A stretch of 26,751 nucleotides of DNA from a virus: IMG/VR virus record IMGVR_UViG_3300047546_000440, positions 1 through 26,751 of that record; one strand, 5' to 3'. The translations under genes and the position numbers were made by a program. Shown here in pieces: positions 1-9,800 of this stretch. The stretch's first letter is position 1. Every line of letters begins with the position of its first letter. The notes beneath the pieces are model-generated. The model saw only the letters and a list, made by a program, of their open reading frames with translations. It was not told where the DNA came from and ran no database searches.

Positions 1-959
1 ACGCCAATAGTACTAATACCTGATTCGTACACACCTGCAGATGTGGCTGCAAGGTGTTCAAGGTTGCCATTGGAATATGTCGAGTTAGCGGCCTTAAACA
101 AGGGGTTATAGGTCGCATAATTCCCCCTCACCTCACCGCCGGCGCCGGTGTCGGTCTGCGTGCCGTTGACGGGTACATCGATCAGGCTGTCGTTGCCAGC
201 ACCAGCGGTGACACTGAGATTGTTCGGCGTCCAGTTGTTGCCGTTGCCGGAGCTGTCTTTGCCCAGCGTGGTGGCAGTGGCGGCGGAGTTATCGCTGAAG
301 TTAAGCTTGAAACCGTTGGTGCCGTAGGTGCCGGTGTACTGCTTGGGTTGCCAGATGCCGTTGGTGTCGAACTCACCGAAGCTGGTGGGGGTTAGCGCTT
401 GGCCGTCGATGAAGTGGATGTCGGAGAAATAAGAATCACAGTAATAAACAGTAGCACCACCAACGTAATGTGCCACTGTGTTGTTTACTTTGGTGTCCGC
501 ATTGAGAGCGGCATTTGTGGCTACTGTTAGTGTTTCCTGAACGCCATTAACGTAGAGCCTGACACGGTTTGCCGTTGTGGCCTGAGTTGTGTCGATTGCA
601 AGCACGATGTGATACCAAGCGGACGTATCACGGAATACTCGGACTGTCGTTAAGTCGTAGACATAAGCCCCTGACGATGTATAGTCAAAAACTTGGAGGG
701 TGTCATTAGCAAGAAATAGCATTTGATTTTGATCGCCACCCGCCCAAAAGCCACTGCCCGCGCCCCAAACAATTTGAGCCGTGCCCAGCTTGCTACGTTT
801 TATCCAATAACTGAGTGTCCACGTCTTGCGGTTGCCGGCTGATGCAGGCGTTCTGGACAAGTAGGCACTGTCACTACTGTTGAATCTCAGTGAACGTGAG
901 ATGGCGTACCCACCACCACCTTCCTGACCCAACAAGAGGCTGTTGTTCAAGGCGCTCAT
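1..959 (-). CDS. LamG/concanavalin-like tail fiber or adhesin, partial (3' end beyond left edge)
   Basis: An uninterrupted reading frame of 319 full codons runs from the ATG at 959 to the left edge, so the C terminus is missing. Its start overlaps the stop of the T7-type fiber gene by four bases (ATGA), placing it in the same operon. Residues about 30-185 resemble the LamG/concanavalin A-like lectin fold used in many phage fibers: 'TWTLSYWIKRS' near 46, 'AWYHIVLAID' near 114, then 'RVRLYVNGVQ' near 132. The segment after it, including 'FDTNGIWQPKQYTG' (about 197-210) and 'GNGNNWTPNNLSV' (about 238-250), is of a kind that follows such lectin folds in phage fiber proteins. A role in binding host surface glycans is inferred from the family and from position next to the fiber. 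The stretch of about 100-410 is visibly richer in G and C than the rest. Confidence 0.8.
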   Translation of the reverse strand, partial: MSALNNSLLLGQEGGGGYAISRSLRFNSSDSAYLSRTPASAGNRKTWTLSYWIKRSKLGTAQIVWGAGSGFWAGGDQNQMLFLANDTLQVFDYTSSGAYVYDLTTVRVFRDTSAWYHIVLAIDTTQATTANRVRLYVNGVQETLTVATNAALNADTKVNNTVAHYVGGATVYYCDSYFSDIHFIDGQALTPTSFGEFDTNGIWQPKQYTGTYGTNGFKLNFSDNSAATATTLGKDSSGNGNNWTPNNLSVTAGAGNDSLIDVPVNGTQTDTGAGGEVRGNYATYNPLFKAANSTYSNGNLEHLAATSAGVYESGISTIG

Positions 960-2800
960 TTCACGTCACCAATGAAGCGGACAGCGATGCGAGTCGTGGA
1001 CTCAACGTGGTAGGCCAGGAGATCCACTGCGTTGGCCGTTGTGGTGAGCGTCGGTGCTGTGCCCCCAGGGAACTTGAAGACACTGTTGTAGGCCAGTGTT
1101 CTAGAGCCGGTGCCGTCTTGGACGACACGGATCACACCGCTCTGACCAGCGACAACATTCGTCGGAGCACCAAGCGTGCGGTTGCCACCGAGGGTGACCT
1201 GGAACTGGTTGCCAAGGCTCAGGTCCGTGGCAATCGTTGCTGCATCGGTGAGGGTGACGTAGGCGCCGCGTTGAGCTTTGGTAAACGTCTGAGCAGTGTC
1301 AGTAACAGCGTTATTAGCGTTGTATGCCTGAACGGTCGTACCGATGGCACTTGTTGGTACATAGCTGCTCATACCAGATTGGGTCTGGTAAGTGCTGGCA
1401 GCCGTAGCAGAAGTCAAGTAACCACTTATGGAAGCACCAGCAGGGATTGTGACAGTACCTGTGAAGGTGGGACTAGCTAGTGGTGCATAGGTCGTACCAG
1501 CAGCAGACGTGGTGAGGTAGCTGCTCATCCCCGACAGAGGTTGATAGGTAGAGGCAGCGTTAGAAGTCGTCAGATACGACGACATACCAGACTGGGTTTG
1601 ATATGTTGATGCAGCGTTGCTTTGAGTTAGATATGTACTGGCAGCGTTACTCTGCGTCAGGTAAGTTGATGCAGCAGTGGTGGCATCCAACTTGGCGCTA
1701 TCAAGAGCAAGAATGTCTGTCTCAGCCTGACTGAGATCTGTCTGGAGTGTCGTAATTGCATCTCCATACCGAGTCTCTGGATCATTCGGGAAATACTGAA
1801 TCCAGTTCCAGGTAGAACCTGCAGTGGTATAGACAATACGAACACTGAGACCAGAATCACCAACAAATCCTGCAGGCTTACCACTTAGCGGACTGAAGCT
1901 CTCAATACCAGTGGAGTTGACAACCTCAACAGCATCGTTGTTAGCAGGACTCGCTGGGATCGCAGCAACGTTGGCTACGGTGTCGTAGAGGATGGCATTA
2001 GCCACAGCAGAGGCTGCAGCGTTAGCAACTGCAGAGGCTGTATTGGCCGTGGAAAGAGCGGTGGAGGCGTTGCTAGCTGCGGTGTTAGCAGTGGTGACAG
2101 CAGTTGAAGCGTTGGAAGATGCAGTATTGGCTGTGCTGACAGCAGAGCTTGCATTGGTAGACGCTGTATTAGCCGTGGATACAGCAGCAGTCGCATTAGT
2201 GCTAGCTGTGTTGGCTGTGCTCAGAGCAGTGTTAGCGGTACTAAGAGCAGTTGCAGCGTTGGTAGCAGCAGTGTTGGCTGTGCTAAGTGCTGTGGCAGCA
2301 TTTGTACTAGCTGTATTGGCAGTAGACACAGCAGCACTGGCGTTGGTGCTAGCCGTGTTAGCTGTGGTTACAGCAGCAGAGGCGTTAGTAGACGCAGTGT
2401 TAGCCGTTGCAGTAGCTGCATTGGCGGTGCTCAGAGCGGTGTTAGCCGTCGTCGTAGCACTGTTTGCTGTGCTGATAGCAGACGTAGCATCCCTGTTCGA
2501 CTCTTGCGTCACATACAGGTTCTGAGTGAAGTTATCATTCAGATCCTGAGAACGAATAGCAGAACCCGGATAGAACTGAGCCGCCAGCGCAGCATCATCA
2601 GTAACACGATAAATCCGAATAGCAGCTCCATTAGCAGGAGCTGTATTGAATTGGATCGTGGTAGCGTTGGCTAGGGTGTATGCAGTTGTAATTGTACCGT
2701 TCAAGGAAACCTTGATGTCGGTAGTCTCTAGGTATGGAAAAGTAAAAGAAAAGAGGACGGTGGAGCCGTCCCCTGTGTAAGTATTCTGAGTGACAGCCAT
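956..2800 (-). CDS. T7 gp17-like tail fiber protein
   Basis: The 614-residue product begins with the T7-type fiber attachment domain (about residues 1-100, with 'YTGDGSTVLFSFTFPYLE' near 8 and 'SAIRSQDLNDNFTQ' near 80), which in T7 fixes the fiber to the tail. Residues about 107-265 are a long run of TAN-A-type seven-residue repeats rich in Ala, Thr, Ser and Asn, expected to form a trimeric shaft. Residues about 374-484 contain a second repeat built on 'STYLTQS' and 'GMSSYLTTS'. The last 110 residues form a non-repetitive tip domain. The gene starts two bases after the gp16-like gene and overlaps the next fiber/lectin gene by four bases. The N-terminal assignment is strong. Which surface molecule the tip binds cannot be seen. 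Confidence 0.93.
   Translation of the reverse strand: MAVTQNTYTGDGSTVLFSFTFPYLETTDIKVSLNGTITTAYTLANATTIQFNTAPANGAAIRIYRVTDDAALAAQFYPGSAIRSQDLNDNFTQNLYVTQESNRDATSAISTANSATTTANTALSTANAATATANTASTNASAAVTTANTASTNASAAVSTANTASTNAATALSTANTAATNAATALSTANTALSTANTASTNATAAVSTANTASTNASSAVSTANTASSNASTAVTTANTAASNASTALSTANTASAVANAAASAVANAILYDTVANVAAIPASPANNDAVEVVNSTGIESFSPLSGKPAGFVGDSGLSVRIVYTTAGSTWNWIQYFPNDPETRYGDAITTLQTDLSQAETDILALDSAKLDATTAASTYLTQSNAASTYLTQSNAASTYQTQSGMSSYLTTSNAASTYQPLSGMSSYLTTSAAGTTYAPLASPTFTGTVTIPAGASISGYLTSATAASTYQTQSGMSSYVPTSAIGTTVQAYNANNAVTDTAQTFTKAQRGAYVTLTDAATIATDLSLGNQFQVTLGGNRTLGAPTNVVAGQSGVIRVVQDGTGSRTLAYNSVFKFPGGTAPTLTTTANAVDLLAYHVESTTRIAVRFIGDVK
1349..1681 (-). repeat. In-frame repeats encoding STYLTQS/GMSSYLTTS units in the fiber
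   Basis: Residues about 374-484 of the fiber contain units such as 'AASTYLTQSN', 'AASTYQTQSGMSSYLTTSN' and 'GMSSYV', spaced by 10-21 residues. They form a second repetitive zone separate from the heptad shaft, and look like the short repeats seen in fiber stalks of other phages. Confidence 0.75.
2006..2482 (-). repeat. In-frame tandem repeats encoding the fiber shaft (TAN-A heptads)
   Basis: About 480 bases inside the fiber gene are made of imperfect 21-base units. Each encodes seven residues of the form S/T-TAN-T-A-x-x-N-A, with phrases such as 'STANTASTNASAAV' recurring many times. The units differ at synonymous positions, so they are old or have been diversified, but the protein period is regular. 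Confidence 0.85.
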
Positions 2801-2802
2801 TA

Positions 2803-5800
2803 CTACTTAGAAATAGAGAGGATGCGCTGGAGAGCGACATCAGGACGGTTCGATTTCTGAAGAGCTTCGGTCGCATTGCGATTAATGGCCGCATTGCGAA
2901 GCTCTGGATATTGTTGATAGAGCTGGGCTTCAGCTACGCGCTGAGCCTGGTTGAAAATCTGCTTGATGCGACGGTAGAACTCAGAATTCTGAACATCAAG
3001 ACCACCTTGAGGATCTGAATCTTCACCAGTCGCACTGCGGATACCAAGGTCACGCATCTTCTGGTAAGTCTCCATCTCCTTCATGATGGCAGGTTCCTTG
3101 AACAACTTGGTAAGCTGCGTTTCAATGTTCTGCTGACCAATCAGGTTCTGGTAACGGGAACGTGTCTTGGCATCAAGCCTATTGCCATTGCTATCGGTAG
3201 ACAGTGTGCGGACAACATCGAAACCACTCTCACGAAGAAGGCGTCGAGTGGGGTTATCAACAAAGTTAATCTGAAGAGGGGACACTGCATTGAACAGCCT
3301 CACCATCGGATCAAACTCACGGACAACAGAGCCATCAAGAATGTCGTACTTCTGAGGAAGTGTATCCTTAAGAATTGGGTTACGGTTAGCGATAGTTTGG
3401 ATGCCTTTACGGAAATCTTTGTCCAATTCACGCATGCCAGGATTCATGATATTTGCAAGTTCATTGCGAACACCAGCCCAAGGCAATTGGTTGTTAATCA
3501 GGTTTCCAGCCCACACTGAGGACTGAGCAGGGTTTAGTGAAAGGACTTCATTAAGGGGACCAAGACCAGCAAGGAACGATTTGTTGCTGACGTTCATCCC
3601 AATCAGATAGCCAAGCTTTGCATACCAGTTCTGCATTGCAGATTCACCAAGCAGGTTGGCGTTATCTCCGATGTCAGCCACCATCGACAAGAACGAAGTG
3701 AATGGCTCAAGAGAGTCATAGCTAAGCCATTGATCACCAAGCTTGATGGAACGTGGTCTCCAACCAGCTTGAATCCAAGCATTGCGTTGTTCACGATCCG
3801 CAGGGCCGTTGCCAGTCAGACCGCCAGTGAAATAAAGGCCAATAGCTGATCCAACAGTAAGATAGCCTGCAGCAATACGCCCACGCATCATGGCCTGGGC
3901 TTCGATGAGCTGAGCTGGGTTAGTGATGCCGTACGGAGCAACACGCTCAAGATTGTCAGCAGTAGCACCAAGAACCGTCTTTACCTCTTCGTTAAAGCGA
4001 GCAAGTACAGGTGTATGTTTCTGAACAAGTTCAAGAGCATTCCAACCAGTCCTCATGAACATGAAGAACGGACGGACAAGCGGTTGGTTCTGAACAAAGC
4101 TTTCAATACGGGAGATATTAGGGCCAAGAGGAAGCTTCAAGCCAGCTTCATCAGCCATACGGATTGCGTATTCAGACTTAACAAGTTGGTTCTTATGGTC
4201 AAAGACTTGATCACGGAACTCTTTCTCATACTTCTGAACCAGCTCTCCCATGTTCTTTCCACCAGTTTCATCCCATGCTTTACTAAATGCCTGCATCTTG
4301 GCATCCATTCGACCCATGATCACACTTGTGCCTGCGTCAATAGCAGACATGGAGACCATTGGATACTTAACTCCGATCCAATTATTGAAATCGTACAGGG
4401 TGGTGGTGAGGTGGTACATCATCTTTTCAGATGCAGTACCTTGCTTCTCAATGACAGCACCAACGTTCTTCCACTGGTCAGTCATTGTCAGCGGAATACG
4501 TTGATTCTGAAGGTATGGGATGTCAGGTAGGTTGTTCTTACCAGCCACAAAAGCTTTATTGGCAATTTGCCAGGCTTCACCAATCGATTGAAAGGATGTC
4601 TTCATAAGCGACATACCCATTGCGGTAGCCTTCACATCACCGCTCAGAGCACCCCCTAGGACGACCGTCATGGGCCTCATGAAGGTTGTGAGGGTGTTAC
4701 CCATAGCAGCCCTCATAATGGTCTTAGGGCCGCTTAGAACGCTGTTGTACATGATGCTGGTGAGAGCATCTACAAAAGCACTGCGCTTACCACCTTTGAG
4801 AGATTCCCAACTAAAGACTTGATCCTTAGCAAACTTATACATCTCATCAAGAGCCTTGACATTGCCATCAGCAACAGCAAGGACATCAAGGTAATGACGC
4901 ATCATTTCAGGATCATTCTTAAAGAGATCCTTCAAGCCGGTCACGAACTTCTTGACATCTTCTTCCTTCTGACGGATACCAGCAGCAAAAGAGGCAGGAT
5001 CACTCTTGAGGCCGTTCAACTCAAAACCACGAACATACTTAGAACGTCCTGTCTCCATCAACATGAACTCCATACGGTTCATGAGAGCTTCGACCTGGCG
5101 GTCGTTCGACATCACGCCATCAATAGAGCGACCAGCTTGAGCAAGGTCACTAATCTCACCAGCGGTGGTATTGATGAGCATCTCAACAGCACGGTGATCA
5201 GTAAGGCCTAAGAAGCGTTCCTTCTGACCTGTGATGATGTTGCTACGCTCAAGATAGTCATCTGAGTTGTTAAGAAGACGTTGACGCAATGGTTCAAGGT
5301 CTTCGGGGTTCTTAGCGATGTCGTCAATGATGTCAAGGTATTTGGCAGTGGAAAGAGCTTTGAGCTGTTGTACATCAAAGCCAGCCATTGCATTTGTTCT
5401 TCCTTGAGCAGACGTTGCCTGATTCAGTTCGATCTCAAGGTTCTTAGCAACGTTCTCAATGACCTTGCGGCGTGCAGGATCAAACTGAGAAAGACGCTTC
5501 TCAAGAGCTGCTTCTGTGTAGACAGAAGGACGACGACCGTTCTTAAGGATGCCGTCATTTTCCATCCGATAACTGTTGAGAAGTGACTGGTAGTACCCTC
5601 CCTTACCAGCAGGACTCAATAGACCCTTATCTGGGCGATCATAAAGGGGGGAGTTGACCCAAGCATTAGGCTCCAAGCCATCAGGATCATCCTCGATAGC
5701 GGTCTTGACCTTTTCATCAAAGTTAGCTTGACGACGGTCAGCGCTGTCTTTGATCTTAGCCTCAGCAATAGCATTAGGATCAAGGCTATCGTGAATCTCT

Positions 5801-6804
5801 TTGTACTGCTTATTAAGATCCTTGCGAGCCTGTTCAAGAGCATTGAACTCAGGATCAGTCTCACGAAGAAATGCAGTCTGATCAGCAGTTAGCTTTCCCT
5901 CTGGATTGATCTGAGTGACCTTTGCAAGAAGTTGTTGGTCAACAGTAACGAGAGCTTGTTCTGTATCTTGGAACGCTTTAAGAGCATCTTCAGAAGGGAC
6001 CTTGGCTTCCTTCGCAGCTTTAGAAGCAGCTCTCCATCCGAATAGAACATCAGTTACAGCGCCAATACCAAGACCCTCAATGACGTTCTTGGCCTTACGC
6101 TCCAGTGGTGAGTCATTCTCTTGCGTGACAAGCCAGTCAGGCAGCCACGGCATCAGCTTATTAGCTTCGGTTGAGAGTGTTTCGCCTTCCGAGTAAGAAC
6201 TGGTGAAGTCAGCAGCAGCACCAATGATGGCACCTTTAGTAGCATCGCGAATAATGCGACCTTTTACTGTCTGAGCTGCATCAGTAGCAAGAGCTTGACT
6301 AAGTCTGTTGACACCAGGAACACGAGCTGCCTTAGCCCCCTTTGCAGCACCACGAAGGATGCCAGTAAGAACTGCATACTCACCAATACCTCTGAGAAGA
6401 TTGCCCCAGACAGTACGGTTCATAGGTTCTGTTTCATCTGACACCTGTAGCCAAGTTGGCTTGAAGTCAGGGTTCAGCATTTGTCCAGTCAAAGCTGCCT
6501 CTGCAGTTGCACCGATACCTTCAACAGCATCGATACCAGCTCCGACAACAGCAGTACCTACCTCTTGAATAGGGTTAGGTGGGCTTGCTTGATCAGCAGC
6601 AGCTACAGCCCTATCTTGCTGTTGTTGGCGTTTAGCAGCTTCCTGAGCTTGAATCTCAGCAGCTCTTGCTTCTTGTTGCTTGCGATACTCTTCATCATCA
6701 TCCAATGAATCAAGAGCAGCTTTATCCACTTCTGCTTGCTGTTGTCGCAGGAAGTCATAAGATGAGCTTTTCTCAGCCCATGAAGGATTGTATGATGAAG
6801 TCAT
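2803..6804 (-). CDS. gp16-like internal virion (core/ejection) protein
   Basis: The 1333-residue product matches the size of T7 gp16 (about 1320) and sits at the expected place between the gp15-like protein and the fiber. Residues about 35-75 are a charged, Gln/Ala-rich helix. Several Gly/Ala-rich stretches follow (about 80-107, and 'LLRGIGEYAVLTGILRGAAKGAK' split around 135-157), and 'YLTVGSAIGLYFTGGLTG' lies towards the last quarter; these could insert in membranes. In T7 the ejection proteins form a channel across the cell envelope for DNA entry. I see no transglycosylase motif at the N terminus, where T7 gp16 carries one; that activity appears to have moved to the neighbouring gp15-like protein. 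The assignment rests on size and order more than on recognisable motifs. Confidence 0.8.
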   Translation of the reverse strand: MTSSYNPSWAEKSSSYDFLRQQQAEVDKAALDSLDDDEEYRKQQEARAAEIQAQEAAKRQQQQDRAVAAADQASPPNPIQEVGTAVVGAGIDAVEGIGATAEAALTGQMLNPDFKPTWLQVSDETEPMNRTVWGNLLRGIGEYAVLTGILRGAAKGAKAARVPGVNRLSQALATDAAQTVKGRIIRDATKGAIIGAAADFTSSYSEGETLSTEANKLMPWLPDWLVTQENDSPLERKAKNVIEGLGIGAVTDVLFGWRAASKAAKEAKVPSEDALKAFQDTEQALVTVDQQLLAKVTQINPEGKLTADQTAFLRETDPEFNALEQARKDLNKQYKEIHDSLDPNAIAEAKIKDSADRRQANFDEKVKTAIEDDPDGLEPNAWVNSPLYDRPDKGLLSPAGKGGYYQSLLNSYRMENDGILKNGRRPSVYTEAALEKRLSQFDPARRKVIENVAKNLEIELNQATSAQGRTNAMAGFDVQQLKALSTAKYLDIIDDIAKNPEDLEPLRQRLLNNSDDYLERSNIITGQKERFLGLTDHRAVEMLINTTAGEISDLAQAGRSIDGVMSNDRQVEALMNRMEFMLMETGRSKYVRGFELNGLKSDPASFAAGIRQKEEDVKKFVTGLKDLFKNDPEMMRHYLDVLAVADGNVKALDEMYKFAKDQVFSWESLKGGKRSAFVDALTSIMYNSVLSGPKTIMRAAMGNTLTTFMRPMTVVLGGALSGDVKATAMGMSLMKTSFQSIGEAWQIANKAFVAGKNNLPDIPYLQNQRIPLTMTDQWKNVGAVIEKQGTASEKMMYHLTTTLYDFNNWIGVKYPMVSMSAIDAGTSVIMGRMDAKMQAFSKAWDETGGKNMGELVQKYEKEFRDQVFDHKNQLVKSEYAIRMADEAGLKLPLGPNISRIESFVQNQPLVRPFFMFMRTGWNALELVQKHTPVLARFNEEVKTVLGATADNLERVAPYGITNPAQLIEAQAMMRGRIAAGYLTVGSAIGLYFTGGLTGNGPADREQRNAWIQAGWRPRSIKLGDQWLSYDSLEPFTSFLSMVADIGDNANLLGESAMQNWYAKLGYLIGMNVSNKSFLAGLGPLNEVLSLNPAQSSVWAGNLINNQLPWAGVRNELANIMNPGMRELDKDFRKGIQTIANRNPILKDTLPQKYDILDGSVVREFDPMVRLFNAVSPLQINFVDNPTRRLLRESGFDVVRTLSTDSNGNRLDAKTRSRYQNLIGQQNIETQLTKLFKEPAIMKEMETYQKMRDLGIRSATGEDSDPQGGLDVQNSEFYRRIKQIFNQAQRVAEAQLYQQYPELRNAAINRNATEALQKSNRPDVALQRILSISK

Positions 6805-6806
6805 AA

Positions 6807-9800
6807 TTAGATATCAGCGTAGATTTGAGAAGCAATCCACGATGGATCACGTTTACCTCGTGTTGTTTCTTGAGTGCCAGTAGGGCCAGAAAGGTGTTCA
6901 ATATGGATATGTGGGCCACTTGAGCGTCCTGTATTGCCAGACAATGCAGCAACTTGCTTTGCACCAATGCGTTGACCAGGCTGGACCTTGACCTTAGAGA
7001 GGTGAGCTATACGGACAACATTTCCGTCCTTAAGTCGAATGTCAACAAAACCTCCGTAGCCACCATTGTCTTGGGTCGGAGAGCCGACTTGAAGAACAGT
7101 TCCTGGTTGTTTGAAGCTAAGCTTCGTTCCAGTAGCAGCTCCGTAGTCGTTACCCTCGTGTGGATTTCTACGGAAGCTTTCCTGTTGCATGAAGCTAGAA
7201 GTCTTTGGAAGCTGTGAAAGAAGACGCTGAGCAGGTGCAGACATCAGGCGAGAGTCACGCCAAGCAGATGTAGTTCCACCAGTAGCAACACCTTCCATCA
7301 GCCATGCACCAGCACGATTACGGTGCTGAGAACGCATATTCTTGATGTGTTGAGTCAGTGTCCCGTTGCTATCGGCACCGATGACACGTCCCTGAGCACG
7401 TGCTCGACCTAGATAGGCAGGTGCTTGGACCGCTTGATACAGCATCTCCAGACCGTCACCAGGTTTGATTCCAGCATCCTTTAGGTATCTAGTAACAGCA
7501 TCTGCCATCTGCATGGCATTCATACCTTTCTGTACACCGTATTTCTGCTGGTTGTAGGGAGAGAACTGAATCCAACCTAGATAGTTGCCACCATCTCCAC
7601 CCATGATGTCGAGACCACGGCGGTAACTTCCAGAGACCAAAGACCCAGCAGTTTCGTAGTTGATGAATGTAGCAACATCAACAGGATCAACACCAAGATT
7701 AGATGCAATGTATTGAATAGCTTGACGCTCCTGACCAGGACCAACAAGTCCAGCACCAGTGAGTGCTCTACTAGTACGTGCAGCAGTAGGCGTGCGGTTG
7801 AGCAACTCTTGTAGCCGTGGGCTCATGGTTGACTCAACAACACGCTGAACGTATGGACGTTGACGTGGTGGAAGATTAAACTTGTTTAGCTGAGCATCAA
7901 TGATCTCAAACTCACTCATCTCCTTACCACGAGGTAGGGAGTTCTGGATGATGCGGATGCTGTCTGGAATAGGCGAGTCAGGATTAACAAGTGACTCTGC
8001 CTCTTGACGTGTGATTAATCCTCTGTTGTAGACAGCAGCCTGACCACCATTAGATACTTGCGAAATAATCCCTGAGACACGGTTACGTGCAGCAGCCATT
8101 CCACCCTTGCCACCAGATCCACCAGCACCCCAGCGATAGAACTCCTGATCACTAGGATTGACACTGTAGGTTCCGTAAGGTTTAGACGGATCTAAATTAT
8201 CTTGCTTGATCTCTGCAATAATGTCCTGGGCAGCTTTTGAATAAGCAACCTGCGGTGACATGTTTGATCCACCGCTCTGGAGATAGATACGAGCACGTTG
8301 ATCAAGCTGGGCTAGAGCATGAGCTTCTGCAAAGGAATACGATGGATTCTTAGCACCTCCAGTCCATTTAATGGCTTGGAGGAGGGCGTCTTTAATACCG
8401 TTGCCGTACTTCTCTTTAACAGGTGCAAGTTCAGTGGTGCGCTGCTTATCTTGCTCTTTAGCTCTTGTTAGAAAAGCCCCGACAATGTCAGGAGTATACT
8501 TTCCAGAACGAAGCTCGGCTACAGTAAGTTGCTCTTTAGCATAAAGTTCTTCTAGATGCGCTTTCTGCTCAGCGGCAGTTCTAGCTTGAAGCGTAGAGTT
8601 CTCACGATACTGAAGCAATCTCTGATCAACTTTGCCGTTGTAGAGCTTCCGTGACTTCTCAATAGCCTGATCAACAAAAGCCTGATCGACACCATTTGGT
8701 GAGTTATTAAACTCATTGAGAATATCATCAGTCCAGTTCTCTTGTCCTTGAGCCTCAATGCGATCCTGCAAGTCCTCCTTGGAAGCTTGTTGATTATCAA
8801 GATCACGGAATGCTTTGGTGAACTCGGCGCGTCGAGCATCACCCCACTGCACACCCTTCATGTAAGACTCTGATTCAGAGAAGGCCTGTACAGCAGCGCG
8901 ATTCTCTGTCTTTACAAGGTAATCAAGTACTGCTTGAAAAGATCCAAGAGGGGAGAATCTTGCTCCGGTCTCAGGATTCCGTAGATGCTGCATATTCCGC
9001 ATTGCATCCTGGATGGCTGCAACAGGATCTGTATTTAAGCCAGCATCAAGTCGGAAGTTAATATCAGCAAGAGCGTTTTCAGTCTCTGCTTTTTCATAGG
9101 CTGTACGCTCTTGATCAAGGAGTTTAAACTCTTCCTGCCGCATAGCAAGTAGAGACTTAGACACAAGAGCAGGATTTACGTCAAGCAGACCTTGCTGCTT
9201 AATAAACTCTTTGAACAGAACTTTGTTGACCGCAGCTCGCTGATCAGGACCAGTTGATGACTTAGGTGTAATGATCTCGATCTGGCCAGTTTCTGGATTC
9301 AGAAATTGGACTTGGGTCTGATCGTTTTCCCTGTATTGCTCCTGCAAAAACTGTGGGTACATCGGGATGGCCATATCAGCCATCGCCATTGCACGACCAA
9401 TACGTTGTGCCTGAGAAAGCTTTCTAACTGCACGTACTGACTCAGGAGCTGCTCCGGTATCCTGCAAACCATCAGCAGTCTTTTGGATCAACTCATCAGA
9501 CTGCTTAAGCTGACTAAGGCCAGCCTCGACGTTTGCTACTTCAACAGGATCAGGACCGTTGACAAGTGTATCGACATAAGCCTGAGCTTTCTCATCTTCT
9601 TGCTTTTGCTTCCGGTATTCAATTACCTGTTTGGCAATCGTCGCTGAAAGTGGTGCTAGGACACTGAGTAGTGTGGTTTGCTTTTCCAGGTTTGCTGCAG
9701 CAAGACGTGCATCTTCAACAGCTTGTCCTGTGTGTTGCTCAATAGCATTCTGAAATCGTTCACGACTTCGTTGCATGAACGAAAAGTTGTCTGCTCGATT

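Noticed and set aside
54-395. Plus-strand 113-residue frame at the left edge
   Set aside because: The minus strand carries the lectin-like protein through the whole stretch; this frame is long only because the region is GC-rich and has few stop codons.
2006-2482. CRISPR-like regular repeats
   Set aside because: The units are contiguous 21-base coding repeats in the fiber frame with no unique spacers.
1992-2525. Plus-strand 177-residue Ala/Val/Leu-rich frame
   Set aside because: It is the antisense reading of the fiber heptad repeats; its regular hydrophobic look is a by-product of the repeat codons.
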